Shown here piece by piece: positions 43,500 to 54,800 of a stretch of 64,000 nucleotides of DNA. Each line of letters starts with the position of its first letter. Within the stretch, counting starts at the first letter, position 1. The stretch comes from Platerodrilus igneus. Its lineage: Eukaryota; Arthropoda; Insecta; Coleoptera; Lycidae. The notes below the pieces were generated by a model that saw nothing but the letters and a program-made list of their open reading frames with translations, did no database searches and was not told where the DNA came from. The position numbers and the translations under genes are program-made. The stretch is from contig JARFIW010000942.1 in the NCBI GenBank assembly GCA_036346225.1, forward strand, positions 806,001-870,000, written 5' to 3'.

Positions 43500-45612
43500 G
43501 GGCAAGATCACCTTGCCCCCCGCCCCCCTAACAGCAAATTATTTTATTTTCTGTATAGCATCTGATTGCACCAACATTACACCACATAGCACCACAAGAC
43601 TTGTAGCTAACACCCAAAAACTATGTCAGTTATTACAGTTCAAAGTTTGGGGGGCTAAGGTGATGCCAGCTCCCCCCCAAAACACACTTTTTTCAAATTT
43701 TTCTCTTGCACCTGATGGCACTAATATAGCACCACCATTCTCACAGTTAGCACCCAAAAATTTGCGTAGTTATAGCAATTTATAGCTTAGGGTCATAGGT
43801 TACGTCAGCCCCGCCCCCACTAAATTTTTTTCAAATTTTTTTCTCTAGCACCTGTTAGAACTAACATAGCACTACCAGTCCCGTAGCTAGCACTCAAAAA
43901 ATGACGTAGATGTAGCGGCTTAAATTTTATGTCCTTAGGCGATGTTAGCCCCCCACTCCACCTTTTTTTATTTTTTTCCTTGCACCTGCTAGTACTAACA
44001 TAACATCGCATAGCACCACCAATTGTATAGCCGGCACTCAAAACATGGCGTATATATAACAGTTTAAAGTTTAATTTTTTCTTGCACCTGCTAGTACGTC
44101 AGCCACCCCCACACACACTCTTTTGAAATTTTTCCTCTTGCAACTGTTAGAACTAATATAGCTCTACATAGCACCACCAGTCCCATAGCTAGCAATGACG
44201 TAGATATAGCTGCTTAAAGTTTATGCCCTTAGGCGATGTTAGCCCCCTCTCCACTTTTTTTCATTTTTTTTCTTGCATCTGCTAGTACTAACATAGCACC
44301 GCATAGCACCATAGACCGTATAGCTACCTATGCTTTAGAAAACATTATATTTAATTTAGGTCTATAAGTGTACTTTTAGTATGTCACATGCATATCTAGA
44401 ATATGGTCTTTCAATCACTACGTGCTTCTGCCAATATAAAAACACCGAATTGCACATTAAGAATTAGTGCTGCAAATCTTCCAATAAAGCAGGTATAGTA
44501 GTGTTGCGGAAATAATTTTATATTGCGCCACAACTGTTTTCATCAGATTAAGTAATACAACAAATTTTAAGTGGATTTATTGCATGAAACTTTAAAACGG
44601 TAATTGTTACTATTTAAAAGATTCAATCAAATACGAATGGTGTGGGTTGTAGGCATACCTTAGTTGCTGCAAGCTACGAACTATCTAAACTCCAGGATTT
44701 TACAGGTTGGCAATCTAGTTGGAAAAAAACACAAAATAAGATAATACGTTTTACCTTTCACTTAATGGAAAAAATTCTGAAAGATGTTGTTTGGGAGTTT
44801 GTAGAACTAGGTCTAACCCACGCAACTTTAAACCACTGTAGCTTCAATATCTTTTCCAATTTAGCTACCTACACAAGTTCTAGTTTGTTGAGAGGGAGTA
44901 GTAAGGGTGGCATCACTTTCAACTTGTTATATCGCACCCATTTGGTTTAAAGTTAAGCAATCGGTGGTGTTACGCAGTGCTACGTTAGTGTTTGTAGGTG
45001 CACGAAAATATTAAAATATAGTGCATACAGGGGGGGAGGGGGGGCTGTTAATCTTATCTGACCTCAAACTTCCAATCGTTATACTTTGGGTGTTAGGTAT
45101 GCGGCGTCTGGTGGTGCTACGTGGTGCGGAAAAAAAGTGTCATGGGGGGGACTGACATCGCTTAAGGGCATAAACTTTAAGCTGCTATATATACGTCATT
45201 TTTTGAGTGTTAGCTATGGAACTGGTGGTGAGATGTAGTGCTATGTTAGGTCTAACAGGTGCAAGAGGAAAAATTTGAAAAAAACGTAGTGGGGGGGGGG
45301 GCGACGTAGCCTAGGACCCTAAACTATAAATTGCTATGTCTACACCAATTTTTGGGTGCTAGCTGTGAGAATGGTAGTGCTATGTGTTGCAATGTTAGTG
45401 CCATCAGGTGCAAGAGAAAAATTTGAAAAAGTGTAGTGGAAGGCTGGCATCACCTTAGCACACGCACCCTCCCCCCCCTTGAACTGTAATAACTGACATA
45501 GTTTTTGGGTGTTAGCTACCAGTCTGATGATGCTGTGGTGCAATGTTGGTGCAATCAGATGCTATACAGAAAATAAAATAATTTGGTGTTGGGGGGCCAA
45601 GGTGATCTTGCC
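43500..45612. mobile_element. Foldback element with tandem-repeat arms and 8-bp target duplication
   Basis: Left arm 43500-44330 and right arm about 44990-45612 are inverted copies. Each is built of diverged units of about 135-150 bp, marked by GCACCTGnTnGnAC, AGCACCACCA, TAGCTAGCAC and a poly-C run. Left units are anchored near 43556, 43706, 43842, 43980, 44080, 44140 and 44272; right units near 44993, 45115, 45259, 45407 and 45558. Termini are GGCAAGATCACCTTG and its inverse. GCAAATTT flanks both ends (43492-43499, 45613-45620). The 660-bp loop has a 102-codon frame (44642-44950) of unknown type. No transposase was seen. Confidence 0.85.
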
Positions 45613-45620
45613 GCAAATTT

Positions 45621-46856
45621 AACTCCTGAACAGGAATATTGTTTGTTGTTAGTTGCTTGCTGATAATATTCCAATTTCGCAAATCAAACTTATCTGTAAA
45701 GAATTCATCAAGCGAGTAATAAGTACGGTTATGTAGCAGGGTCAGTAACACTCTTTTGAATCTGAGGAATGTGGAGGTAAATTTAAATTTAATGTGTCCC
45801 TAGCTTGCTAAAGAGTAAGAAAGCAGTGAGTTAAGAGGTTTTAAATAAAGTTGAGCATGGAATTGGTTAGTAGATTGTAACATGTTGCAATACGGTAACA
45901 ATAAATTAGATGTAAAGAAATAAAATTTAATTTTGAAGGGACAACATATATGAATGTGTTTTGTATAAAAGATTTTGTAACTAAGTATTCTTAATTAAAC
46001 ATCATAATTCCAAAATTTGTTACTATAAAATAAGTTATATAATAAAGTTCAACATTACTTTTTTAAATACATTGTATGATAAGAATAAAGAGTGATGAAG
46101 TTAAAAAACCACAAAGCGGACATCGCAATATGTCAAACACTTGCGTATACAGTTGCCATAGACAAATATATTGTATAGACTGTTATGTGATGACAACTTC
46201 TGTAGTAAGCATAGATTAAACTCAATATTGTATTAGTCAGATACTGACCGTAATTAGTATGCTTTACAATGGAAGTAAATTAAATTTGTTGGATGCAATG
46301 GAAAATGAGGTGATCTGTTTGAGAGCCACGGAATAAGGCAGAAGTTCTTGAAAGTAAAAATTAAGCAAAGTTAATTTAGAATGAAAAATGTAGTGAGGTG
46401 AGTGAATTATAGAAAATTGAACGGAACGCGGCATATGATAAAATATGTGTACTTATTCTCGTGTGGGGGTGCAAGGTGTTTTTACATGTTCCTGAGGGTG
46501 AAATTATTATTGTCACGGCCATTTGAAAGGTGGGGATTTGGGTAGTTCAAGTTCATCCTGCCATTAAGTTGCTAATTTTTTTTATTGATTGATTAATGAT
46601 TTGCTGAAGGAATTAATGGTGATTAATTTAAGGACAATGTTGTTAGTTAAAAATATTAAGAAATATGTAGGTGTTGGTATTAAAGTATTTTATAAAAAAC
46701 AATACAGCACAAAGTTATTATTTAATTGTTTTTTGTTTATTACGAATGGCATTTCCAATAATTGGGGATTTATGAATGTCTTGTAGGTAAATAGGAAGAA
46801 GCAAGAAAAGTTGCAGTGATGAATAGTTTGGTCAATGGTTTAGATTTCAGATTTTT
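45621..46856. other. AT-rich, no feature recognised
   Basis: No coding signal. Not matched to other repeats in the window. Confidence 0.5.
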
Positions 46857-47140
46857 TAAAGATTTTTCTTTAGCAATACCTGGCCAGATTTGAGGTTAAG
46901 AAATTGTTTTTAGGAAACTATATTTGCATGTGTATTGAAATTATATGATGTTAATAGAAGTTAAATTTAGGTTGATTTTTACTTCAATTTATTTAGGAAA
47001 TAGGTAAAATCAGCTAATTGTAATGGATATGCAACTACCCCAGTGATAAAAGTCTTATTTAGAAGAAATACTTTAATTTACAATTTTATTTTATTATAGC
47101 CAAAGCAAGGGAGATTTATAAAAGATAACAGTCTTCCATA
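46857..47140 (+). repeat. Dispersed repeat A, copy 3, left part
   Basis: TTTTTCTTTAGCAATACCTGGCCAG onward matches copy 2 from 15490. Cut at the TA at 47141 by a mariner-like element. The match resumes at 49335. Confidence 0.8.
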
Positions 47141-47142
47141 TA

Positions 47143-49332
47143 CAGGGTGCCCTATTTCTTACACGTTGTATGGGTAACTCTGTTATTTGTGATATTAGAG
47201 AAAAGGTCAAATGGGGAAACTAGTGCAGTTTTTAATGCTGAGTTCAGCCATGAAGAGATAATTAACATACAGGGTGTGGCAAAAGCGTTATACCAAAATA
47301 ACGAAATTTTGATCTTTTTTGTTTTGCTTCGTGGTTTATTTATTGTGATAGATACAGTAAAACGTTGTAGATCTTTTTTACATTATTTTAAAAGGAGAAT
47401 AAGATAAACTTATTTGTTTTACATGGCTTTGGTCATGTTCGAGTAAATAAGTGAGGTTATGTTTTTAAATGGAAACCATAATTGGCGGTAGTTCTGATAC
47501 AGACATTTTTTTCTCTTTTCAGTGATGTACTACAGTGTACATGTTCAACATAAAATTTTTGAAAAATTTTGTTTTTATGAAATCTGAAACTTGGTATTAA
47601 ATAATAAAATACTTATGCATGACGTAACAAAAATATCAAAAACAAATTATGTTAAAAATATTAAATATAATATCACTTCAAAGTGTGTTCAAAGTGCCCA
47701 CCATTTTATTGAAGGCACAAGCTCACATAGTTTTTTAACATTACAAAGTGCTTTTTCTATTGTGCGTGCATAAATGCTTGCAATTGTTGTTTGGATTCTA
47801 GCTATTAAATCCTCAGGCGTTTGAGGAGTAGTAGAATACACTTTATTTTTTAAATCACTCCACAAATAAAAATCTAATGGTGTAAGTTGTGGTGAATGAG
47901 CAGACCAATCAATTTCCATTTTGTTACCAATCACGTGCTCAAAACAATCAGTTAAATATTGCTTCACTGATGTACCACTGTGTGCAGGGGCACCATCGTG
48001 TAGGAAATACTTTGGTCTGTAATGGATGTTGATAGGTAATTCATCCAAATATTCTTCCAGTTGGTGTTTTAAGAAATTTAAGTAATTTGCAGCGGTGAAA
48101 TTGTCGTTATAAAAAAAGTCCAATAATTTTTCCACAAAATATTCCACACCAACAATTAATACCATGTTGATCTCTCGATTCACGCACAAGTTTAGGATTT
48201 TCTTGAGAATAAAATACTTTGTTATACCGATTAAATATTCCGTTATTTGTAAATTTAGTCTCGTGAGTAAACATAATGGTTCTCCAAAAATATGAATCCT
48301 CTTCACATTTATTAAGGTACCGACGGCAAAATGCTATCCGTTTTTGATTATCCACTGGATACAATGTATTCGAAATAGAATAGTGATAGGGATGATATTT
48401 CCGACTTTTCAGAGTACACCTCACAGTTTCCTTAGAAGTTGCACAGTGGTTTGCAATTTCGGCAGTAGAAGATTCTGGTTTATAGTTAACAAACGCCAAC
48501 ACATTCGTTTCAACAGTTTCTTCATATTTTCGTACGAATTTAGGTTTGGTAAATGCACCATATGCTTTAAGATTATTTTCAAGTTTGCTAAATATCCGAC
48601 AGTATGGTTGCTTACTTTCCAAGTATCTTTCAAAGTACAAATCCGCTGCTGCACGTGTGTTACGATTCGAAGAATAGTAGCAAAAGAGCATGTCATTATT
48701 TTCTTAATTTGTATAGGACATTCTATCTCTTAGAAGAAAATAATGTACGTATAAACACAAAATAACAGTACTATCTAATTTCTGTTATTTAAACAAGTGA
48801 AATCTATTGTTATGTGTCATATGGCTACTTGATTCTTAAAATCAGTTCAAATATTCACATATTATTTAATACAAAGTTTCGTATTTCATAAAAACAAAAT
48901 TTTTTCAAAAATTTTTATGTTGAACATGTACACTGTAGTACATCACTGAAAAAAGAAAAAAAAATGCCTTTCTATCAGAGCTACCGCCAATGATGGTTTC
49001 TATTTAAAAAAACATAACCTCACTTATTTACTCGAACATGACCAAGGCCATGTAAAAACAAATAAGTTTATCTTATTCTCCTTTTAAAATAATGTAAAAA
49101 AGATCTACAACGTTTTACTGTATCTATCACAATAAATGAGCCACAAAGCAAAACAAAAAAGATCAAAATTTCGTTATTTTGGTATAACGCTTTTGCTACA
49201 CCCTGTATGTTAATTATCTCTTCATAGCTGAACTCGGCATTAAAAACTGCACTAGTTTTCCCATTTAACCTTTTCTCTAATGTCACAAATAACAGAGTTA
49301 CCCATACAACGTGTAAGAAATAGGGCACCCTG
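47143..49332 (-). mobile_element. Mariner-superfamily transposon with about 440-bp inverted repeats
   Basis: 2,190 bp flanked by TA (47141-47142, 49333-49334). Arms of about 443 bp (47143-47585 and 48890-49332) are about 95% alike by eye. Each arm holds two end-like motifs: an outer CAGGGTGCCCTATTTC and, 127 bp inside, CAGGGTGTGGCAAAAGCG preceded by TA. The transposase is on the minus strand between the arms. It interrupts repeat A. Confidence 0.9.
47689..48691 (-). pseudogene. Mariner-superfamily (DUF4817-type) transposase, catalytically broken
   Basis: About 335 codons if continuous. The N-terminal helix-turn-helix has ADLYFERYLESKQPYCRIFS, followed by FCRRYLNKCEEDSYFWRTIM. The first catalytic block reads MFTHETKFTNNGIFNR, with His at the Asp position. 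The second is KYFLHDGAPAHSG (Asp present) and the third SPQLTPLDFYLW (Asp present), with about 40 residues between them. A frameshift near 48,150-48,250 splits the frame into two overlapping ORFs. With His for Asp and the shift, the enzyme should be inactive. Confidence 0.9.
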
Positions 49333-49334
49333 TA

Positions 49335-49632
49335 TAAACAACATCATAATCATTTCTGTGACTGATGGTTTGCCGCCCTTCAATTTTGGCAGAAAAACCT
49401 TTTAGGGTAAGGAGTGCCATGTAACATAATGTAGAATCTTTTTGTATTTAAGTCTTTATTTATTATTTTTGTAATTCTTTATTTTTCTTTATTCTGTTTC
49501 TCATTTATCCATAGGAACCCACTTCCGCACCACTGCAGTTACCTAACGTGCCCTTATATTGTTACGGAATCCCGCCCCTTCAGAGCATATCAAAATTTAA
49601 TTCATTTAATGCTTATTTTACCCGTAACAAGA
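49335..49632 (+). repeat. Dispersed repeat A, copy 3, right part
   Basis: Continues copy 3 (GGCAGAAAAACCTTTTAGGG..TAGGAACCCACTTCC..CCACTGCAGTTA) and ends TTACCCGTAACAA like the other copies. Confidence 0.8.
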
Positions 49633-50365
49633 TAACAGCAGCTTTTCTCATATTATGATGGTAAAAGGAGTTAGGGTATTTATAAGTGAGTAGTTTCTCC
49701 AGAACAAAATCAGTATTTATTAGTAAACATATAATAAAGTAAAACCCAAATGCGGGTGCAAATTATTACAACCCCGTTCGGGCATCAATTACAACACGTT
49801 AAATACCCCTTAATCCTTACATAGTAATTTTTATAGTTTAGGCATGCAAATTTCTATGACACGGCTGTAACAGTTTTTTACTTACATTTACGTCAAGTTT
49901 TCAGGGAGCCATGTCCGGGTCCTAATCAGATTCTTGTCACATGGATCATTCAATTAGTGCCCTAAAAGGATAAGCTAAAGACAGGTAGGGATGATAATTA
50001 TGTCACCACCTTAAAAAATATGCACCAACCTGCACTTCAACCAAAACACAACCGCTCTAGTTGAGCATTGGTACAAAAATGTCCGCATAATTCCTGACAG
50101 AATTAGTTTGAAGTTCAATAAAAGTTTCATATCATTTCTCCGAGAACGATAAAAAATTCGACATGTAAACCTTTTAAGGGCGTCTTAACATATTTATACA
50201 TATTAGATTATTCTAAACCTACAATTTAACTATCAATTTATAACCTACTCAAGGTCAGAACCAAGAAACAAGCGGAATTATTTTTGCTTTTAAACAAAAT
50301 ATAGTAAACTTAATCAGTATAAGAAATAGAAACGGGTTATCCAATGATTGAAAAATGTGTTACTG
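49633..50365 (-). repeat. Dispersed repeat B, copy 2
   Basis: The reverse complement matches 14535-15095 along about 570 bp (clear to about 49795), including GAGCGGTTGTGTTTTGGTT, TAGGGCACT and TTTGCATGCCTAAAC. The part from 49633 to 49795 has no counterpart in copy 1 and may be flank. Confidence 0.65.
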
Positions 50366-50371
50366 GTTAAT

Positions 50372-51430
50372 TCACTTAACATGTAACAAAGTCGATATAT
50401 TAAGTTTTATGAATAGTGGTTTACAATCAGCAATAGGCATATTTAAGGGATTAGTTGATAATCCTATAGGCCTTTCTTTCCGCTTAAAAACGATTGATGT
50501 TCTATTTACTGATACATATCCCCAAAAGGTAATACCACAGCGACGTCTAAATTCAAAAAGTGCATGGTAAACATTTAAGGAGCTGTCAGAGGACATCTCT
50601 CTTGATGCATTGTGTAATGCATAACAAACTGAAGTCAAATTAGTAACCAATTAGTTTAGGTGAACTGACCAGTTCAAATTTTGGTCAATTTTTAATCCTA
50701 AAAACTTAACATTAGATACAATATTTTGAGGATAGTATAGGGGAGACTTAGATGTTTTGACCTTTGGCTTGAAGATCAAACAAGTTATCTCCTTATTTAC
50801 TGCGAGTTTGTTGATGTTAAACCAGCCGTCAAAACTTAATATTCTTCTTTATCAAATGTGTTGATATAACTTTCCATTGTAGACTAATGTTGTCAGCAAA
50901 AAGTGTACATTTGGCATGTTTATCTGAAGTAGTAAAATCGTTGATGTAGTGCAAGAAGAGTATAGATCCCAATACAGAACCTTGCGGAACCCCTATTTCG
51001 ATCCGAACTTTCTTACAGTAATAGAAATTGTATTGATAGAATATTTTACAGATTGGGTTCTATTTTTAAGATACCTCAATAGCCATGTATCGGTTACTCT
51101 ATAAATGCCGTAACAATGTAGCTTATTTAAAAGAATAGTATGGTTAACTGAATCAAAAACTTTGCTGGGATCAACAAACTCTGCAAGCACAAAGCAATCT
51201 TTACTATTGAGAGAAGTGTATGTACTACACAAAATATTTACAATTGCATCAAATGTGGATTTTTTTGGATGGAAACCAAACTGTGTCACGTCAAAGGTAT
51301 TACATTTAGTAGCAAAATTAAATAATTGCAATTTCACGATAGTCTCGATTGCTTTAGAGAGGAAATATAAAAGAAATGTTGGTTTATAGTTATTTACACA
51401 ATAGCAGCCACCCTTGTGAAGAGGTAAAAT
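50372..51430 (-). pseudogene. LINE reverse transcriptase fragment
   Basis: The segment at 50993-51337 reads VTQFGFHPKKSTFDAIVNIL..EFVDPSKVFDSVNHTILLNKLH. After a frame change GVPQGSVLGSILF and CTLFADNISLQW follow near 50,960-50,890. The active site is FADN, with the second catalytic Asp lost. The segment at 50372-50700 (FLGLKIDQNLNWSVHLN..VYHALFEFRRRCGITFWG) is the post-RT region. Confidence 0.85.
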
Positions 51431-52149
51431 AATCGTATGCTTTAGGCAATCTAGAAATATACTTACTTTGAATGAGTGGTTAGTTAGCCAGATAATCCAG
51501 CATATTACAGGTAAATAAAGTAATGTCTTAGGTGGTATGTTGTTCTTATCTGAACAATCTTTATTTTTAAAAATTTTTATAGTTGCTACGATTTCAGCGG
51601 CATTAGTGGGGAGTAAAAACTATCGTAAGTAGTAGGTTTCATTTATCACTGATACTCCAGAGCAATGGAACTGTGTATGGTATTACTCGCTATTAGCTTT
51701 TGGTAACTTTCGTGAAGTGAGTGTTTAAGTGTATCAGGTATACTAGCTGTATTACAATTATCGAGTTTAAGTTTATACGTCTTGGGCACATACTTTTTGG
51801 TTAGTTTACGTACAATATTCCAAATTTCTTTTTGGGTATTTTTGAATTTGAAATACGACCGTTAAGATAAAGCTTTTGACCCGTTTGATGACATTATTAA
51901 AGATCATTTTATACGATATACGGCATTGGTCTTTGTTATCCAGCCTTTTTTATTTCTAAAGTTCATTACCAGAAAGGCAGTTTCAAAAGCCATGACAATT
52001 GATTGAGAAAGCTTCAAGGTTCACACCGTTGTTTGTTATTAGTAATACATCAATTTCTGAACACAACTTAATGAAAGTTCTATATTGATATGATTATAAT
52101 ATCTTCTATAGCAATAGGCCAGAATCGTCAAATTTAATGTGTCAGTATT

Positions 52150-52760
52150 GTATAAAATAAAGCTATAATCAGATATGTCATACTTGATTATTGAGGTGTT
52201 AGTCCTCCTGGTAGGATTTATATTTGTGATTATATAGTTTATGAGTGATGAACTGGTGGTATTGATAATTGCAGTAGCCTGATTTACTGGTAAAGTTAGG
52301 TTATATAAAGTGAAGAGTTGGTTTAAGCAAGAGACATTTCAGTCAAAGTCGTATCTAAAGTTAATATTAAAGTCACCTGTAATAATGAGTTCATCTCTAC
52401 TGGATAAAGCCTCTAACATCATGTCAAAGAATTTAGGAAGACTTCATTACTATTTGAGGAGTGGTAAATTTAAATAAATTCAGCGAAGTGAAATACTATA
52501 AATGTGGGAAAATTCAAAGTCACAATCAACATATTTAAGTAATATAAAGATTTTTTTGTTTCGAATTCATTATTACTATTGCAAGTGCAGTAAATTTCTG
52601 TGCTACCATGCTTCAAACTTGTTCTATAAGAAATGCTAGTGAGGGTGTATTTGTCCATATAAATAAATTCACCCGAAAGAAACCAGTGCTCTATCAGACA
52701 TAGTATTGTGAAAAATTGCAACTGATTTAATAGTATAGATATAGATATAAATAGATTGTT
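52150..52760 (-). pseudogene. LINE endonuclease fragment
   Basis: The segment at 52470-52721 reads FFTILCLIEHWFLSGEFIYMDKYTL..HGSTEIY, the APE endonuclease N-terminal blocks. Further along, LIITGDFNINF near 52,390 and a KYDISDYSF block near 52,170 correspond to GDFN and SDH, with Tyr for the catalytic His. Confidence 0.7.
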
Positions 52761-53380
52761 GACCTTGCTACGTAGACTGCAGTATAAAGTAAAAGTGATA
52801 GTGACAGTTTTCTACGTTTGCTGTTTATAAAAAAGGTAGCGGTACGTACACTGTACTGTCTATCGGCCTGTCTATGGTCAGAATAATTACATTACAACAT
52901 AAACAAGGCATTTATGCACACAGGATGATGGATTGCCCTTTGTGGCGTTACCCCTTTGAGATGACTTTGATTAACGGGTACAAGAGTAAGCTTTTACAAA
53001 TTATTTAGATTACTATAGATACATTCAAGAACATCATTTGCATAATTTCTGGTAAATTTTAGAATAATCTAGAGCTTTTTTTTATTATGTATATAATTGC
53101 CGGCGACGGATTGGAGTTCAGTTCTAATCGCAACTTTGATTATAATACTATTTCTAATGTAAAGCTTTGGTTACAATATGTTATAGTTTAAAGCTTTGAA
53201 AGATGTGATATAAATGATTGTCGATATAAATTAGTGTTGATGTAAATCGCCCTATTCAATATAAATTAATTATATTACTTCATATATAAATTAGTACTTA
53301 GTGCTTGGATAGTTAATTGCAGTGCTTCGATAGTAATGTAGAAGATAGTATCATCGCTTAAAAAGATAATACTTGTACTG

Positions 53381-54190
53381 TTACTGATTAGTTCGGAAAG
53401 TGAATAATTGTGAAAACTTTTGTAGAATTCCATTGTAACTACAGGTTGCTGAAAAGGCTTGTATAACCAGTTTGAAAATAAAAACTGTTGTTTTTGCAAA
53501 TAGAGTTTTCGTTACAATATTACAGTTAATGTCATTATTAGTAGAAGTGCATTTTGTTGCATGCTTAACGACTGTTTGATTAGTTACTGATGAACCATCA
53601 TCATTGAAAGCATTAGGATTAATGTAAATCAAGTTTAAGTTCCGGTGAAAATTAATCATAGGTGTCATGGCTAAAAAATTGTTAGTCGACGAAATTATAT
53701 ATTTTAATAGTTTTATTTTTGCCGCGTATTTCATATCGAGTCCATGCACACTATACCTTAAGTTCTAAAAAATAGTGTTAGAGTCTACATATGTAAAAGA
53801 AATATCTTGATTGGTTAAGAATAGATACAATTTAACATTGGTTTCATGTACAATATTAATTAATATGTTACAAGATTGCCAATATGGTGTGGAAATTAAT
53901 ACCAGATTAGTGGGTTTAGCTATCTTAGTTTTGTGATTGGAGATATTTTAGTTCACTTTAGAGTGTTATGTGTTCCTCCGATTACAATAATGAAATCGTC
54001 AGGTATAGTTTTTGAGGTTATGTAATACGCTATGGATCACCTCCTCCAAGAATGCATTTGGCCTGCAATCAATGAATATTTCATTATTATTTAATTCTAG
54101 TGGTTGAATGCGATTTCTGAAAACTCTCTTGCATGACAATCACCAAAGAATTATATTTTTGCCTATTGGTAGTGCGTAAAATATCAAATG
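53381..54190 (-). pseudogene. LINE ORF1 with SGNH-hydrolase-like domain, broken
   Basis: Minus strand: GDCHAREFSEIAF near 54,140 (GDSH-like block I), DDFIIVIGGTHNTLK near 53,990 (GxxND-like block III), VLISTPYWQSCNILI near 53,890, and RYSVHGLDMKYAAKIKLLKYI near 53,735-53,690 (the final DxxH-like HGL block). This pattern is the esterase-like ORF1 of some insect LINEs. The nucleophile and the block-III Asn are not preserved. Frames change between the blocks. Confidence 0.6.
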
Positions 54191-54800
54191 ATGCTTTAAA
54201 CGCTGGTCCTGGTGAAGAAACAACATCAGGTGCAATAACAGCCTAAGGAGAATCACTAGCATTAACATGATGTGCATTAAACTCTTAGAAGAGGATCAAG
54301 TGCTAACAATACTCTGGGATTTATTAGAAATAGTAGAAGTTAGAATGTTGCTAGAAAGAGACGTTTTAGTATAGATAGGTGAATAACCATACAACCAATC
54401 ATCAGAGGAAGATTCAATATTCATTATTTAATTTAGGAAAGATAGAATTTGTAAGCTTGGGAGTTTGAGTACCAGTGATAGTCCCTGAATTTAAATTCGA
54501 GATAATCAAATTTGAAACTAAGAAAGTTTGAGAACCAATTGAACTACTAAAGTCCTGAGTAGATTTATCTTATGCTTGGCATCCTGTAGCTGCTGATTAA
54601 GGTGAGCTTCGTTTGCCCTAGCTTCTTGGATGAAAGAGTTGTGATCAGGTTTTAATTTAGCTAGGTAGTTGACCAATAACTCGTCAGCGGCATGCTGTTG
54701 AAGTTTGGAGTGAGCATCATCAACATTATTAGCTGCAACAAATGAGCTTGTTGATGAGGAGACTCAGTGACTATCGTAAAATCAAAGCTAGATCTTACGT

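Larger units (their letters stand above)
50366..54800 (-). mobile_element. Degenerate LINE (jockey-like) with SGNH-like ORF1
   Basis: Minus strand, 5' to 3': coiled-coil stretch near 54,750-54,600 (QEARANEAHLNQQLQDAKHK), SGNH-like block near 54,180-53,690, endonuclease near 52,750-52,150, and RT near 51,430-50,850 with C-terminal sequence to 50,372. Pieces lie in LINE order on one strand. Decay is heavy. The RT end abuts repeat B at 50365. Confidence 0.7.

Noticed and set aside
43498..44041. Short Pro/Ala-rich open frames in the foldback arms on both strands
   Set aside because: They follow the repeat units and poly-C tracts and differ from unit to unit. Not protein-coding.
43500..45612. Possible CRISPR-like array (repeated units with variable parts)
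   Set aside because: Units are 135-150 bp, contiguous and diverged, inverted between arms, and in a eukaryotic genome. This is a foldback transposon.
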